This document shows, piece after piece, positions 23,312 to 35,555 of a DNA stretch of 64,000 nt. Origin of the DNA: Sabellastarte sp. h YS-2021 (taxonomy: Eukaryota; Annelida; Polychaeta; Sabellida; Sabellidae); NCBI GenBank assembly GCA_964017235.1, contig OZ024932.1, positions 80,665,451 to 80,729,450 of the forward strand, in the 5' to 3' direction. The translations under genes were made by a program, and so were the position numbers. The number at the start of each line of letters is the position of its first letter. The stretch's first letter is position 1. The notes beneath the pieces were generated by a model. It was not told the origin of the DNA. It saw only the letters and a program-made list of their open reading frames with translations, and did not search any database.

Positions 23312-24501
23312 CTAATCCGCTGATTTGGGCTGACTCTGCTGGCTGGACTGGCTGGGAGGTGTTGACTGTTCATGATGAGTGGAAGATGGCACTGGTGACG
23401 GTGCTGGTTGAAGTTGAGAGGGTGAAAATGGCTGTGGTGTGTCCATCTGTTGATAGGTGAGCACACTGGGAATAGCTGCGAAGAGACTGGATAATCCAGA
23501 AGTGTTGTGTTGACTCTCCTCCTGTTGTGAAGGTGCAACTGAAGGTGGGTTGAGAATCATCCGTCTGGAAGTCCCAGGCTGTTGGTCATCCACAACTACA
23601 TAAGAAGTTGGCTGTGCTGATGATGATGAAGGCCCCGATGGTTGCTGTACTTTTGCAATCACTGTAACAGGCTGTCCTGTGGTAGTCTGTTGAGGCTGCA
23701 CAACTGGAATGGAGACTGGTTGAGTTTCCGGGATGGTGAGTATGTATTCCCCTCCTGCTGTGGACTGTGATGCTTGTGGAAGTTGATAGGTGACCTGTCT
23801 CTTGCGTTCTTCAGCCTTGTACTGTATTTCACTGAGAAGCTTCAATGTCTCGTTCCTGAAGGTTAAAAAGTCCCTTTCTTCAAGATGTTCAATCTCAGAG
23901 TGGAGATAGTTGCAGAACGACTGTCGAGGACTTAGAGTGGGGTCCTGACATGCACCCAGAAATGTGGAAATCATTGACCTCATCTGCTGGAACTGATCTA
24001 AGACTGGATTTGCAGACGTGGTGGTAGTCGCGACTGGAGGCTGTCGTCACTGGGGACTGGTGCTCGAAGGCTGATGGGTAACATCTGATGCAATGCTGAT
24101 TTCCATCTCAGATTCTGTGTCCCTGGATGTATCTGGAACTGAAGCTGTGGCTGCAGAGGGCCTCTGGAGTGACTTGAATGCAGTAGATTTGGAAACTCCC
24201 TTCCTTCTGATGTGACCTCGTAGAAAACTGAAACTGTCCTTCAGCCATATCTGACATTCTGTGCTCTTCTCAGCTGCTTATCCTGACTTCGTCTGAGTGA
24301 GCTTGCCATATCTGGTACGTTGAATGTCGAACCACTTCTTCACAGTCTTAACGGGCAAGTTTCTGCTAGCTGCTCCCCAAGTCCTTCCTTCTTCTGCTTG
24401 TCTTTGAAACTATCGGTGGTCTTGTTATAAAGTTCCTCATGCTGTTTAACGAACTCCACGATGGCTTCTTCGTCTGAGTCACTCAGGAAAATGGACTTCA
24501 T
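23312..24501 (-). pseudogene. Harbinger-associated MADF-BESS (Myb-like) DNA-binding protein, broken
   Basis: On the minus strand a start at 24,499-24,501 gives MKSIFLSDSDEEAIVEFVKQ, the beginning of a MADF/SANT-like domain. Its later part includes VKTVKKWFDIQRTRYGKL and ECQIWLKDSFSFLRGHI, with the conserved aromatic residues. The C-terminal open frame (23,312-23,983) starts with a BESS-like block (DPTLSPRQSFCNYLHSEIEH) and ends in a Gln/Pro/Ser-rich tail. Reading requires a frame change near 24,380, and in-frame stops lie near 24,280 and 24,047. In this family the MADF protein binds the element ends and brings the transposase into the nucleus. Confidence 0.75.
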
Positions 24502-24930
24502 CTGGCCTTTCTTCTGTCTGGATTGACTGATAAACTTTACAGGCCTGTCGGGAACACTGACAGACAGGCCGGCTAAAGTTACTGACTGTACTGTAACACT
24601 TCCAGTATGGTCGGTGAGTTATCACGTACAGTCTGGAAGTCCATATTTGGGACAAGCTGGATACTTGTTACAGACAGGCCTATTTGATTACCCAACAAGC
24701 CGGGAAGTGTAACCGACAGGCCATTAAGTTAACCGACAGGCCTGTTGCTAGGGGATGAAATTAGGGTCGGATACAAGGGACGGTCGTAGAAATATTAAAC
24801 ATGTTTGAAATTTCACCGACTCTCCCCGATAGGCCCGGAACTTGTAACCGACCCTAACCGACCATGTAAACATTGGTCCTGACTCTGAAAAAATAGTTAC
24901 CGGCCTGTCGGTTTCAGTGGAAACACTGCA

Positions 24931-26367
24931 TTACGTATACATTGTTTAGCTTTGACAGAGTATTTTAACAATTACATTTTTTCTGAAAATCAATATTTTA
25001 GAAATTATGTGTGAAGGGAAATATATACATAATGACAAGGCACCACTCGATGTATCTGAGCTAAATATCATGAAACAAAGTGTATTTTACCAAATATATC
25101 AATAGAAATGTACTTTTTTGATAATTACTTTATTAAAATCGAGGAGACAGGGCACAGTTCTTGTCCAACATTGTCACATTGTCGATATTTGTATTCACTC
25201 GCACTATAATTGTAAAATATATCTTATTCGGGTAATTTTCTCATTATACTGCCTAAGCCAAGGTGTTTTTTTTTAATTTGTCAGTCGTTTAAAACCACAT
25301 AAAAATCTTGGTTTCAGAAGGGCACTAAACAGTATAATGTTATACCTTCATTGAAAAATTATCAGACATTTCACATTCATTTCAAATCACTTTAAATATG
25401 ACGTATGTGTCATGTGTTTGTGTGAGATTTCTTTATTATAATAAGCAAAATTAAGACCATATATGGTAGGGAATCCCCCAGCCTCCACCACCACCCCCTA
25501 AATTTATCCTCACAACAAAGTCCCCCAAAGTTTGAAAGTGTAATGAGCAGGAAATTGCAATGGAGATTCATTTTAACCCGGACAGGGTTACACAGAAGTT
25601 AACTATATCAAGCTCAAGTTTTAACAGTTTAAAGGAAGTGAACTTTTTTTCCAAAGAGGACTCCTGTACTGTGTTAAATTTAGTGGACGTACAGTTATTT
25701 AAATAAGCAAGTGTTCATGCTTAGAAAAAAAAAACAATCTTGCCCCTACAAAAGGCTATTCAATGTAATATTTGGTGCATAAAGTAATTTTCACTAATGA
25801 ACCTTTCTTTAAGACTCCCAAAAATAGAGTTGAAGGCAACTTGAGTCGTCCAGGATTCAAATTGCAGCTCATTAAGTCTTGAAAGATATCACTTATGTGT
25901 GCCAATTTTACTTCCTGCTCTTCACTTTTATTAGTTCCCCTTAATTATAATTGGGGTTTGTCTATCTTCCTTGTTTCTTCCCAGAACTTTCAGACAGAAT
26001 CTGTTATTTCTTAACGAGTCTGTACCTTTTTAAGCTAATGTAGTTTGTGCATTAAAATATATAAGAACTAAATATTATAATTCTGTACTAAAAATCCTCT
26101 GATGTCACATTCATTTGTAATTGTCACTTACTTTAGCTACCGAGAGACACCTAAGTGAACTCTGAAAACTGATGTTAAGGCACTGAACCAAATAAAACTC
26201 AGTACAATGTCACAAATCAAGAGGTTTGTTTCTTTAAACGTGGGAAAAACTGTCACAAAATCTTTGATAGTGAAAGAGCTTCAAAGAGTCCCTATAACCT
26301 GATCCTTGGAATTTTATTTACATTGAAATTCTATATATAATTTGTGAAATGACCCAATGAATTAAGC
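24931..26367. other. Upstream region of gene A, non-coding
   Basis: AT-rich DNA between the Harbinger element and the gene A promoter. No exon, TIR or SINE is recognised. I looked for a consensus NF-kappaB site (GGGRNWYYCC) near the promoter and saw none that fits. Confidence 0.45.
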
Positions 26368-26374
26368 TATAAAA
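26368..26374 (+). promoter_or_regulatory. TATA box of gene A
   Basis: TATAAAA lies 108 bp before the gene A start codon. A transcription start about 25-30 bp downstream would give a 5'UTR of about 78 nt with no earlier ATG. The start codon context is GAAGATGG, with A at -3 and G at +4, a strong Kozak match. Confidence 0.75.
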
Positions 26375-26475
26375 GGTTGAGTAGATATAGACTGAAACAT
26401 TATTCAACCACTGAAGCTCCCACCTTATCAAGAGTTCATACTTAAAATATCTACAACTGCACTGGATTTGTGAAG

Positions 26476-29400
26476 ATGGCTATTTGTAAGTTGACTGTTT
26501 TACAGTTTCCTTAATTGGTAATTCTCATGAGTGCACATTAAAAGCTCTGACTTAAAAAATGGACTTACATGATTAGCAATAACTGAAGTAAAATATTTGT
26601 ACAACAAAAGTGATTGCTTGATTTATCAATACAATACTAAATAATTGATCCTATAAACAGAATGGGGATAATATTTTTCAAATTTACCTTACACCACAAT
26701 AAAAGTAAGCTTTTACTGAAAGTAAAAGAAAACAACTCAATTAATACCAAGTTTACTCTTTTCTTATTTCAAAGACACATGAACTGATTAAAAGACATAC
26801 CCGATGGCTTACAGAGGTTGTACACTTGCATGTCCATTTTTCAGGTGTTCTTCTTCTCTTGGCTGTCTCTTTGCCAAGTCTACTTTTGGCAAAACCTTTA
26901 GATCCAGAATTGGCATTACAAACACCAAAGACTCTGACTACAGCAGAACCCAGTCTGCAGGATGAGCAGTCCTCTGGACAGAGTCAGGAAATCACTCCTG
27001 TTGTGGTCTCAACAAATGACAGGCCTAAAAGAGACTTGGAGTCCAGCATTATGGTGCGAGAAATCCAAAGGAAGCTCAACTACTCGTACACCAATTATGT
27101 AAGTAAAATTATTTTATCTAAATAGGTGAATTTAATTGGCTGGAATCTGATCACATGACAAATCACCAGCAACGTTAATCCCACAACACAGAACCGATTT
27201 ATTTAATTATTTTGTGTAATAGGTATCGCGTATAGCATATTCATAACAGCTATGAACTCAGGATAAAATTTAGAGATAAGCACACAAAATAATGGTCAAT
27301 TCCACACCAACCACAAAAACCGTGCTCTAATCATTAGAACAAATGATACAAAGTAAAAGGTAGATTATGTTCCAGTTAGAATTATGTTTCCAGTGCTTCA
27401 AAAACATACTAGGGAATGGTTGATTCAGATAGTACTCCCAAAATACACTAACTACCAACAAGGTTTAAGTACGTTTGTTTCAAGTCAAAAGGAACAAAAT
27501 ATGGTTGTGAAAAACCTACCAAAAGCAAGAGTTGATTTTGTGTTACTTATGACAGCCAGGTTGATATTTTAAAAGTGCATGATTCTACTGTTCAACGTTT
27601 CTTACTTATCCCCCAGCCAGTTGTAAATTTGAGACAACTGATCCTTTCAGAAAAAAAAGTCGAGTAAACTAACAAACTACATTATCTGTTATTGGATAAT
27701 TCCTAAGACTTATCTCTCGGGAAAAGATTACTTGGTTCTATTTTTGAAGAAGAGCGAGTAAGATAGGTCATTGCAGAAATAAATTAAGTCCCAACACCAC
27801 TGTGATACCCGGACGATTTTTTATAACTGTCTTATGGCTGAAAAGACTGCAGATAAGTACTTCAGAATGTATTTTGAAAGTATATTTTGGAAAAATAAAT
27901 ATTAATTTGGAAAAAAAATGTCTACCGTGTCTCTAAATGGGCTTTCACTTTACAACTGGAAGAAGGGATCTGATCATAGCACATTTCTATCTGAATGTGA
28001 CACTTAAATGTAGAATAATAATCTATTTTCCACATGCCAAAAAAGATGTCTCAATATATACAAGGTAGCAGTGATGTAGAGTTAACACACGCTAAGTAAT
28101 GGACCACAAAGATTTAGGCTTTGCAAAACATTGCACAGTTTGGGTTTGAGGCCTGTTGGTTTGATAAAAATAACCATAACAGCCTCAGAAGGAGATCTGA
28201 ATGAACTATGCTAGTATATATTAGTCAACGCATAGTGATTATTCATACCTTCATGTTTTATTTTGTATTTTGTTTTCTCAAAAAGTAAGACGGGTTTTAA
28301 TTTAGTCTTTGTATTTCAGTGTGATAAAGTTCACTCCACATTGCCCCATGTACAACATCACAGGCATGCCAGGACCAAGTGCAAAGTGTTTGCTGTCAAA
28401 CATTGGACAGGGCCAGATATTCTGTGTGAGGTGAGTAAGTACTCACATAAGTATTTCACTACGTTGATCAATAAATAATGTATTCAATTAGAGCAAGAGT
28501 GAGTGAGTGAGTGAGTGAGTGAGTGAGAATTTGTGACTGACCATTCCCAATATTAAATCATGTCTATGTTAGACACACACCGCCCTGCTGTAAAAAGGTA
28601 ATGTAAATCTGCTGTCATTTTGCATACTCTTACTGACCAACAAACAGAATCAAAAAAATTCCATGAACTCCTTCGATCAAGGATCATCCAGATTATAATA
28701 AGAAATATACTATTTCACAACTTTCTATTATAATTTAATGTTGCTGATGTCAAATCAGGCTTACAAACCTGCTAAATTTTTCTAGAAACAAAACTTAAAA
28801 TGTTAACTTTACAGTAAGACCACTAAATGTAACACTGCAAACAAAATATGGAAAGGTGCTGGGAGGGGGGGGGGCTTTCCTGGACACATGAATCCCCTCC
28901 TCATGGGTCCACCTCTGAGATTCACCCCTGAGAGCAAATATCTCATATTTTCTGAAGATATGTTGATTTAATTCCATCACAGGCCTCTCTGAAACAAATG
29001 TACCTTCACATGAAGCTCTACCACAGAATGCTAGTAGAAATGGAAAACAAACTACATGATGTGACCCAGGTTGAAGAGTGCACAGCAGACTATGTGTCCG
29101 TTTTGGAAGTCTGTGAATCCTCTGATGCCAGCATTAATTGCTCTAGTACTTGGAGACCAGAAAAATTACTGTATTGCTACCTCACCACTCCACGCGTTGT
29201 AAACATGCTGGATAATGTTGTGAACAAGCTGGAAACAAAGGTAAGTGTGAGGACTTGTCATATTCGTACTTGTATACACTCATGACACCAGTTTCCTACA
29301 ATTTTCTTTCTAATTATATTGGTTCAAAATTGTGAAAGGGTGTGGCTTCAAAATATAATTTTAAAATTATATTATATTAGAAATTTTAAACTGTTCGACA

Positions 29401-29862
29401 TTTCCATCCCTCAAAATTTCCACCCACAAAAGATGGTATCAAGTTCTGCATGGAAACTGCAAGGTGGCTGGAGGTGTGTATCAGGGTTCCACAGGAGGTA
29501 CTACATTTCTCCTCTGTTTTTCCTGCCATCTGTAACTGCGGGAAATACCGCCTGTAGTGTCACTGGGGCATTATTCTCTTGCAATCAATTTTATTTTAGA
29601 ATCTTGTAATTTCACACTGCTTTTGCTGTCATTTTATAATAATATGACTACAAATTACAACTGTATGCCTTGTCTCTATTGTTATTTGTATTTGTTACTT
29701 TCACAGTTGACCTTTGTACCACAGTTGTGTGACCAGCACTTCTTTGGGAATCATCTGGCTGGTAGGAACATGTTCCGGCATAAATTCCTGACGGCGCTTT
29801 ACTTCGCAGTACAACAGTTACAGAGTATGGAATCCACTATAGTGGACATTCTCAGTGCCTAA
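26476..29862 (+). CDS. Gene A: secreted helical-cytokine-like protein, 5 exons, 262 aa
   Basis: Exons: 26,476-26,485; 26,845-27,098; 28,320-28,430; 28,983-29,240; 29,707-29,862. Introns have GT-AG ends and phases 1, 0, 0, 0. The first exon codes MAI plus one base; splicing completes MAICVLLLLAVSLPSLLLA, a textbook signal peptide. A propeptide of about 45 residues ends at RPKR-D, a furin-type site, followed by a predicted helix ending NYSYTNY (one N-glycosylation sequon; a second is NCSS in exon 4). Exon 3 holds three cysteines around KCKVFAVKHWTGPDILCE. Exon 4 has helix ASLKQMYLHMKLYHRML and the motif TWRPEKLLYC. Exon 5 ends in an amphipathic helix, FRHKFLTALYFAVQQLQSM. Exon count, phases and helix placement match vertebrate IL-6/G-CSF genes. 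No sequence family is recognised directly, so the cytokine role is inference. Gene B is its paralogue. Confidence 0.82.
28497..28528. repeat. (GTGA)n microsatellite in gene A intron 3
   Basis: About eight tetranucleotide units lie about 65 bp after the exon 3 splice donor. Confidence 0.9.
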
Positions 29863-31030
29863 AAAGTGGTAGCCAAATAACACTGATACACTTATAATTT
29901 TATGGTACTATGTATAATTTGGTGAATTTAGAGGCTTTGGGTGAAGCCAACGTTTAACATGTAATCACTAAAACTCTTCACAAAATTTTGCACCATATAA
30001 CACATGTGAACATAAGTTTTATACACTGTCTTAGTTCTCTGAAGTATTTCAATGTATATGCATACCGTTTTAGGGATTTAGCACATATTTTACATCTAGA
30101 TAGGCATGTATAAGAAGTGTTGATTTATCAAGAATAAGGAGAGAGTCAGAAGCCATTTAGGACATGTCTATGCACCCTGATGCAAAGTGACATGTGTTAA
30201 AAATAGTTAACTTGGGTGTTTAAAAAGGATGTATAATCCCAGGTTTAAATATTTAATATTTCCAGCCTGTGATATCAATCCTCAAACCATCAAGTATCTG
30301 TTTGTTTTGTTATTTTTTTTAATGTACAGTGTCTATAAATGTTATTTTTTGTGCTGTCAAGTTTATGTATGTAGCATAACATGCAGTATTTCACTTTCTC
30401 TGGCATTTAAATATAAATTGCTCAAGTATGTGGTAACTATATATTTATTCAGACGTTGTTATGATATGTATTATACTCAGCTCTCACTTAATTTATTGCT
30501 CAGACATGTTACAGTTTTTTGTTTATTTATTCAGTGATTTAGATGTTTTAAAACCACAGTATTATTTTACACACAATAACCAGCACCATACTTCCTTAAA
30601 TGTATATTGCTCATAATGTCCCCCGTTGTAACTTGGTACAATTTCAATAGAAAATCTTTCTGTGTGTTTACTGCAAATGTTTTAACATTGATTTCTTTGG
30701 GTTAAAACAGGCTTTAACACGACCACAAGTCACAAACCAACTTTACCCACAAAAATCACACACATTAAACTCTAGCAATGCTCTGTAAGTTGCGATAATC
30801 TTATTTCTACATGTAACTGGCTCTCTTAATTAACATACAATCAACACGTTACAGTGCTCTGTTCTTGTATTGACAATCCAGATTGACCAAATATAATTTT
30901 ACCTTGCTGTATTGGGATGTTCATCAAATCTTGGCTGGCTGGAAATCTAATGCCCATGGACACGTATGAGTGTGGACTACTTTTCTGCCTCCTCTTTGTG
31001 CCAAGTTACGACTCCAAGCAGTATGCTGCT

Positions 31031-31482
31031 AATACCCCTTTCACACTGCAGGCAGTACGCCCCATGGTTACAGGTGATCCAAGTCGCCCCATTTTATCTG
31101 AGTTGTTCCCATAACAGGCGGTGTAATTCACAGTTATACACTTTTGGCAAAATGCCCCTGTCCTCAACTACCATTCGAGATTTGTATGCGACCTTTTGTC
31201 ACATTGGCGAAACGTCCATGTACCTCCACTCACCTTATGTCGCTGTATTACACCAAAAGATGACCGAATCACAACCTTATGTACACTGTGGACCACACCT
31301 TTGGTTACCGTAGTCAGAAATACGCTCAAAGCGCAAAATCGTCTGTGCATTCTTATGGTACCGAAATCAGAGACAGAAACTTTAAATAGTTTAACACTTC
31401 TGTACAGTGGTACAAGGATAGGGACGTTTCACCAAATGCAGCCTACCGTGGGTGATACCACCCGAAGTGTGAAAGGGGTATT
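31031..31482. mobile_element. MITE-like TIR element, about 450 bp, in the gene A 3' region
   Basis: The left end AATACCCCTTTCACACT (31,031) is matched exactly in inverted form at 31,466-31,482. TA or a TA-containing triplet flanks each side. The interior has no transposase. If transcribed, the two ends could pair in the gene A 3'UTR. Confidence 0.75.
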
Positions 31483-31938
31483 ATAATTTACACATTATTT
31501 TGTAAATATCAATATTACCTTTTGTTTAAGTATTAATATAAGATAATATAAAGTGTTGATTGTACTAATGAATTAATGGACTATATAAACGAAGATTAGA
31601 ATACTCAATGGTTACGTACATATATATTTCAAAGCTTCGCATTTGACTTTGTTGTGTATCTGGTGTTTTTTACACCTATGTTCCAGCACATGCCCTTGTA
31701 TTGTTGTTAATTGAATTTACTCTATCACCTTTACTGTGTCTATATCTACCTTAAACCATTAAAGTGTATGAATACTTTGTGTAACCTAGATATATAAGAA
31801 ATGTTAATGTACCTAAATCCTGCAATATTCCTTTAGATGTTTATGGGAAGTCATTTGTTGATTTTTATTGGACTGTCTGTGTCGGACTTATGTTATTTAC
31901 AGTATGTATTATTTTAACCAGTATTACTTTCAACGTGA

Positions 31939-31944
31939 AATAAA
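31939..31944 (+). terminator. Candidate poly(A) signal of gene A
   Basis: AATAAA, followed within 30 bp by a T/G-rich stretch (GTATTGTTTCTTTTTG) suitable as a downstream element. It is the first canonical hexamer after the gene A stop. Confidence 0.5.
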
Positions 31945-32209
31945 TGAATCTGCAAATTAAGTATTGTTTCTTTTTGTATTTATTTATTTAGCGTTTTATG
32001 TCACACTTAGTATCAGTTATATTGTCACAGTACACATACAGTTGTCTAGGTCCTGCACTGCAAACTGCTGACCAACGGCAAGGAGCTCCCCCAATGATTA
32101 CTTCACATATAAATGTGAAACACACCACTCATATTTCATATAACTTTTAAATCAAAATGTCTTTCAAGACACATCATATAAAACTACGCCAGCTAATACA
32201 ATTGGGTTG

Positions 32210-32420
32210 AAATTATGAGGGCTGCATGGTCTTGTAGTTTTTAATTACTTAGGTTTTACACCTCTCTGGTCGTGGGTTCCAATACAGCTTGGTGAAACAT
32301 GCAGGCTTCACTGAAAGCCTGTCCCAATATCCCCTCAGTGCCTGGAGTGTAAACACTCCAACCCAGAATTCTGTTGTGATTACAAACCCTGCCTAAGCAT
32401 ATTTCTTTTCTGTTAAAACT
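32210..32420 (+). mobile_element. Possible tRNA-derived SINE, degraded
   Basis: A-box-like GCTGCATGGTCTTGTAG and B-box-like GTGGGTTCCAATAC are separated by roughly tRNA spacing and followed by about 140 bp that ends before an AT-rich stretch. No target duplication identified. Confidence 0.4.
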
Positions 32421-33580
32421 ACAAAATACAAAGACTACATTAAGCATATTATTATGTAAAGTGATCTAACTGCAGATCTTTCAAGAAGGTGTTTATTTAG
32501 TGTATCAAATATCTGCTTAATATAATGCCTGCATCACATCAGAGATCCGTCAGGTTACACCATGAAAATGATCAAAAATTGGGGGAAACAGGAGAAATGG
32601 CGGGGGAGACAGTAACTTAGGCCAAATTTGGCAACAGTTTAAGAAATAGGTGAACATAGCACTGAAAGTGAAATTTTTGATATCTTCAAAATTTTTAATT
32701 GTTCTTCCCGTTGCTCCTCCACCATTCCCATCAAAAAGACCAATGACATAAGGAAATGGGAGCAAAGATCGGATCTAACACGACACAAAGTGAGAGGACA
32801 TTATGGAATGGATTGCTATATATAGAGACGGGGAACCCATGAAATCCAAGTTGATATAAGTGGTTTCCCTTCTCACTATGTCACAAAACATTCCCCAAAG
32901 TTTGTCACATTGCAAAACATGGCCCATCCTATCTCACTGTGTTACTGTCCCTCTACTTTCCCGTTTTATTACTTTGGACACCGTTTGTAAAACTCAGATC
33001 CGGTCAAAATACTGAGATGTGCATAAACATTGCAGTACGGCATCACCCAGTGGATAGCTATCAACTTTGGGAGACAGGTAGCCATTTGGAACTCATTAAA
33101 GAGAAGGGGAGCTAAATGAACAGACGGAGAAATAGACAAGAGTGAACAGGAGCATTTTTTTTTGTTGAAAATTTTAGGCTGGAGATGGGATGTGACTTGG
33201 AAATTTCAAGTTTGGGGACAATTTTCCCATTTGTGTGAGACGTTTGCATAGCATGGTGGAGCTTTGATGCGATGCAGACATTAAGGTTCAACCAAAGGGA
33301 AATACCGTGAAGTACAAGTTTTTTTTCTGTAGGGAACCAACTAGCTGTAATGTATGTTCAATAAATATAGAGTAAAATGGTTGATAAATGGTAAATTGAA
33401 ACCCTGACAAAGAAACCCAACATGAGGCCTTTCAAATAAAAATGAGTACTGTTCCACCAAAATGCTGTCTATAACTCTTTGGGATTGAAATTGCTACCTT
33501 TAAGAATTAGTAAAAAATAAAAAAAGTTTACCAAAGGCTTAAAGAAAAGACTTTGTTTACACTCTCAAACCTCTTTTTGG

Positions 33581-33640
33581 TGTACGTTGATTTCGTTTAT
33601 TGCGGAAATGTGTACGTTGATTTCGTTTATTGCGGAAATG
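33581..33640. repeat. Exact 30-bp tandem duplication
   Basis: Two identical adjacent copies of a 30-bp unit beginning TGTACGTTGATTTCG. Identity suggests a recent slip or an assembly effect. Confidence 0.9.
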
Positions 33641-34044
33641 TGTTGTTTTTTTCACACAATTATTTATGTCAGATACAAAGAAGTGTTACTACCAAGGACA
33701 AATAATTCAAAATAAAGAGTAAAAGTTTAACCGTAATTAAGTACCATACAAGAAATTAAGTGCTGAACGTCCTGTATCAGAGGGCATCTACATTAGAAGT
33801 TTCACTAGTAGCAGTAGCTGTCTGTCAAATCGTAAAGTTAAATGTAATATGTGAGCATTCGTTTTAATGTCCATTTTGAAATTTAGGTTCATTTTAAGAA
33901 TCTTTAGTATTACCCACATGAGCTAGATTTGAACTACAGAGAACAAAGGTCAAGTGCAAATATTTGTTTACCTAATTTGATTATCCCTAAGCAACAAGGG
34001 TTTCTGAGTGCTGTAAGGCCTGAAAATCCTAAACCTGTACACAT

Positions 34045-34400
34045 CCTGCTACCATTATCCTACACAAATAAAATCCACATTAACCTTTACTAACATAATT
34101 CCATTGACACATATCAATATAACTTCCATTAACCTTTGCCATGATAATTCCCATAAAACTATATCAATATAACTTCCATTACCTTATGCCAATATAACTC
34201 CCATTAACCTACATAAATATAACTTCTAATAGTGGATATTACTGGAAGTCACATGAACCTATACCAACGTAACTTACACTGACCTATATCCAAATAAATC
34301 CCATTAACGTATACCAATATAAATCCCATTAACCTATACTACTACAACTTCCAATAACCTAATAACCGTAAGTTCTATGGGACTTGTACAAATATAACTC
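34045..34400. repeat. Degenerate tandem repeat, 30-36 bp unit
   Basis: About ten units around the wording AACCTATACCAATATAAC followed by TTCCATT run head to tail with frequent substitutions. No coding sense. Confidence 0.75.
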
Positions 34401-35555
34401 TACCAATCAATACCAAAGGAGTATTCTTTAGATTTCAGGGAGTATTTAATTTTGTTATTCTGTTTCAAATTCAATAATGAAGCTGCCTCTCAGACAACGA
34501 CGTAAAATACTCCATATAAATCCGTGTCCTGGTATGACCTTGACTGTTAAGGTGACGCAAATCCCATGTTTGACCTTTTGTCCCTCACATAATATCCATG
34601 GTGTCAAGATATTAGAAGGTTATTTGAATGAAATTTGAAATGACAGTAACCTGGTGGTAAAAAAATATGCTTCCAAGATAACTCATTATGTTGCACTTAT
34701 CTTGTAATGAGCCCCTTTCCTGACATGTAAACTTAGCTGTGGAAAAGAACATAAAACCCAAACTTTGGTCAGATGATTCCAAATTAGCACATGCTGCTAT
34801 GATATCAAATATGAAAACTTCCCAAATGACATACAAAAATACATCACAAATTAAGATGACGACATTATACGTACATATCTGTGAAACTTATTATACACAG
34901 CAATGAGTAATATACGAAATATGTCTCTGTCTGAGTGAGTTATAGTGAACATATCTAATTTGGGGACACTTGTACAACAGTCCCAACCCCCAATTAAATC
35001 AGGGAATTTATTATTTTTCTGGTTTAAAACGTCTGGAAATGTGTTAATTCCTAGAATTGTGGCATGAAAACAAGAAACTTTAAGGGTGTCATTAATTTAC
35101 AGTTTAACCCTTACAGACTTCAGCTTTTCTACACTAATTGTTGAAACTGGTCAAAGGTAGTTAAAATATCAAATAAGAACAATTCTCTTTATAATGAGCT
35201 ATAGAAAAATACTATTAAATACACCAACTTGTACTGCTATCTTGCACTGCTACCTGCCTTCAGCTTTTCTTACAATCTTTCCAATAAGATATCTTTGGGT
35301 CACTTCAACCACACTCAATTAATGGTATTAGTGCATAGATAGGGATAACAATTTTACTGCTTTCTGCATGAACCAAAGCTAAAGAGCTATTTCTTTTCGG
35401 AATTCTTCCAGTCTGACTACCAATCTAGTCTAATCTAATGTGGACTTTTATAGGCGCAACTCTAAGGTGCAACTGAACATAAAGCAAAAGGCGGTTGACA
35501 TTAATCCGAGGACATAGCCAGGTCATACCAAGGAGACACAGGGTGACAGGAGAGG

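Larger units (their letters stand above)
20680..24930. mobile_element. PIF/Harbinger DNA transposon with transposase and MADF-BESS genes
   Basis: Terminal inverted repeats begin TGCAGTGTTTCCACTG at 20,680 and end with the exact inverse at 24,930. Two divergent coding blocks face inward: a DDE transposase (+) and a MADF-BESS accessory gene (-), the standard two-gene Harbinger layout. Both subterminal regions are packed with CCGACCC, GACAAGCCG and GACAGGCC words. The flanking trinucleotides (TGA left, TTA right) could be a mutated 3-bp target duplication but are not identical. Both genes are broken by small changes, so the copy is probably no longer autonomous but not very old. Confidence 0.9.
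29863..31965 (+). other. Presumed 3'UTR of gene A with AU-rich elements
   Basis: After the stop at 29,860-29,862 the sequence holds many ATTTA pentamers and the nonamer TTATTTATT at 30,523-30,531, the core of class II AU-rich elements that destabilise cytokine and other short-lived mRNAs. The first AATAAA I see is at 31,939-31,944, and an ATTAAA occurs near 31,756. If that site is used the 3'UTR is about 2.1 kb and contains the MITE at 31,031-31,482. The transcript end is unproven. Confidence 0.5.
31966..35424. other. Non-coding DNA between gene A and the L2 element
   Basis: No host exon recognised. The stretch contains a possible SINE (32,210-32,420), an exact 30-bp duplication (33,581-33,640) and a degenerate 30-36 bp tandem repeat (34,045-34,400), listed separately. 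A SINE-tail-like snippet (TGACCTTGACTGTTAAGG then TGACGCAAATCCC) is near 34,535, and related wording appears near 50,705. Confidence 0.5.

Noticed and set aside
23278-23538. Short minus-strand ORF overlapping the MADF-BESS tail
   Set aside because: Shadow frame of the Gln/Pro/Ser-rich coding sequence.
30229-30537. Hydrophobic 102-codon ORF after gene A
   Set aside because: Lies in the presumed AT-rich 3'UTR; hydrophobicity follows from T-rich codons.
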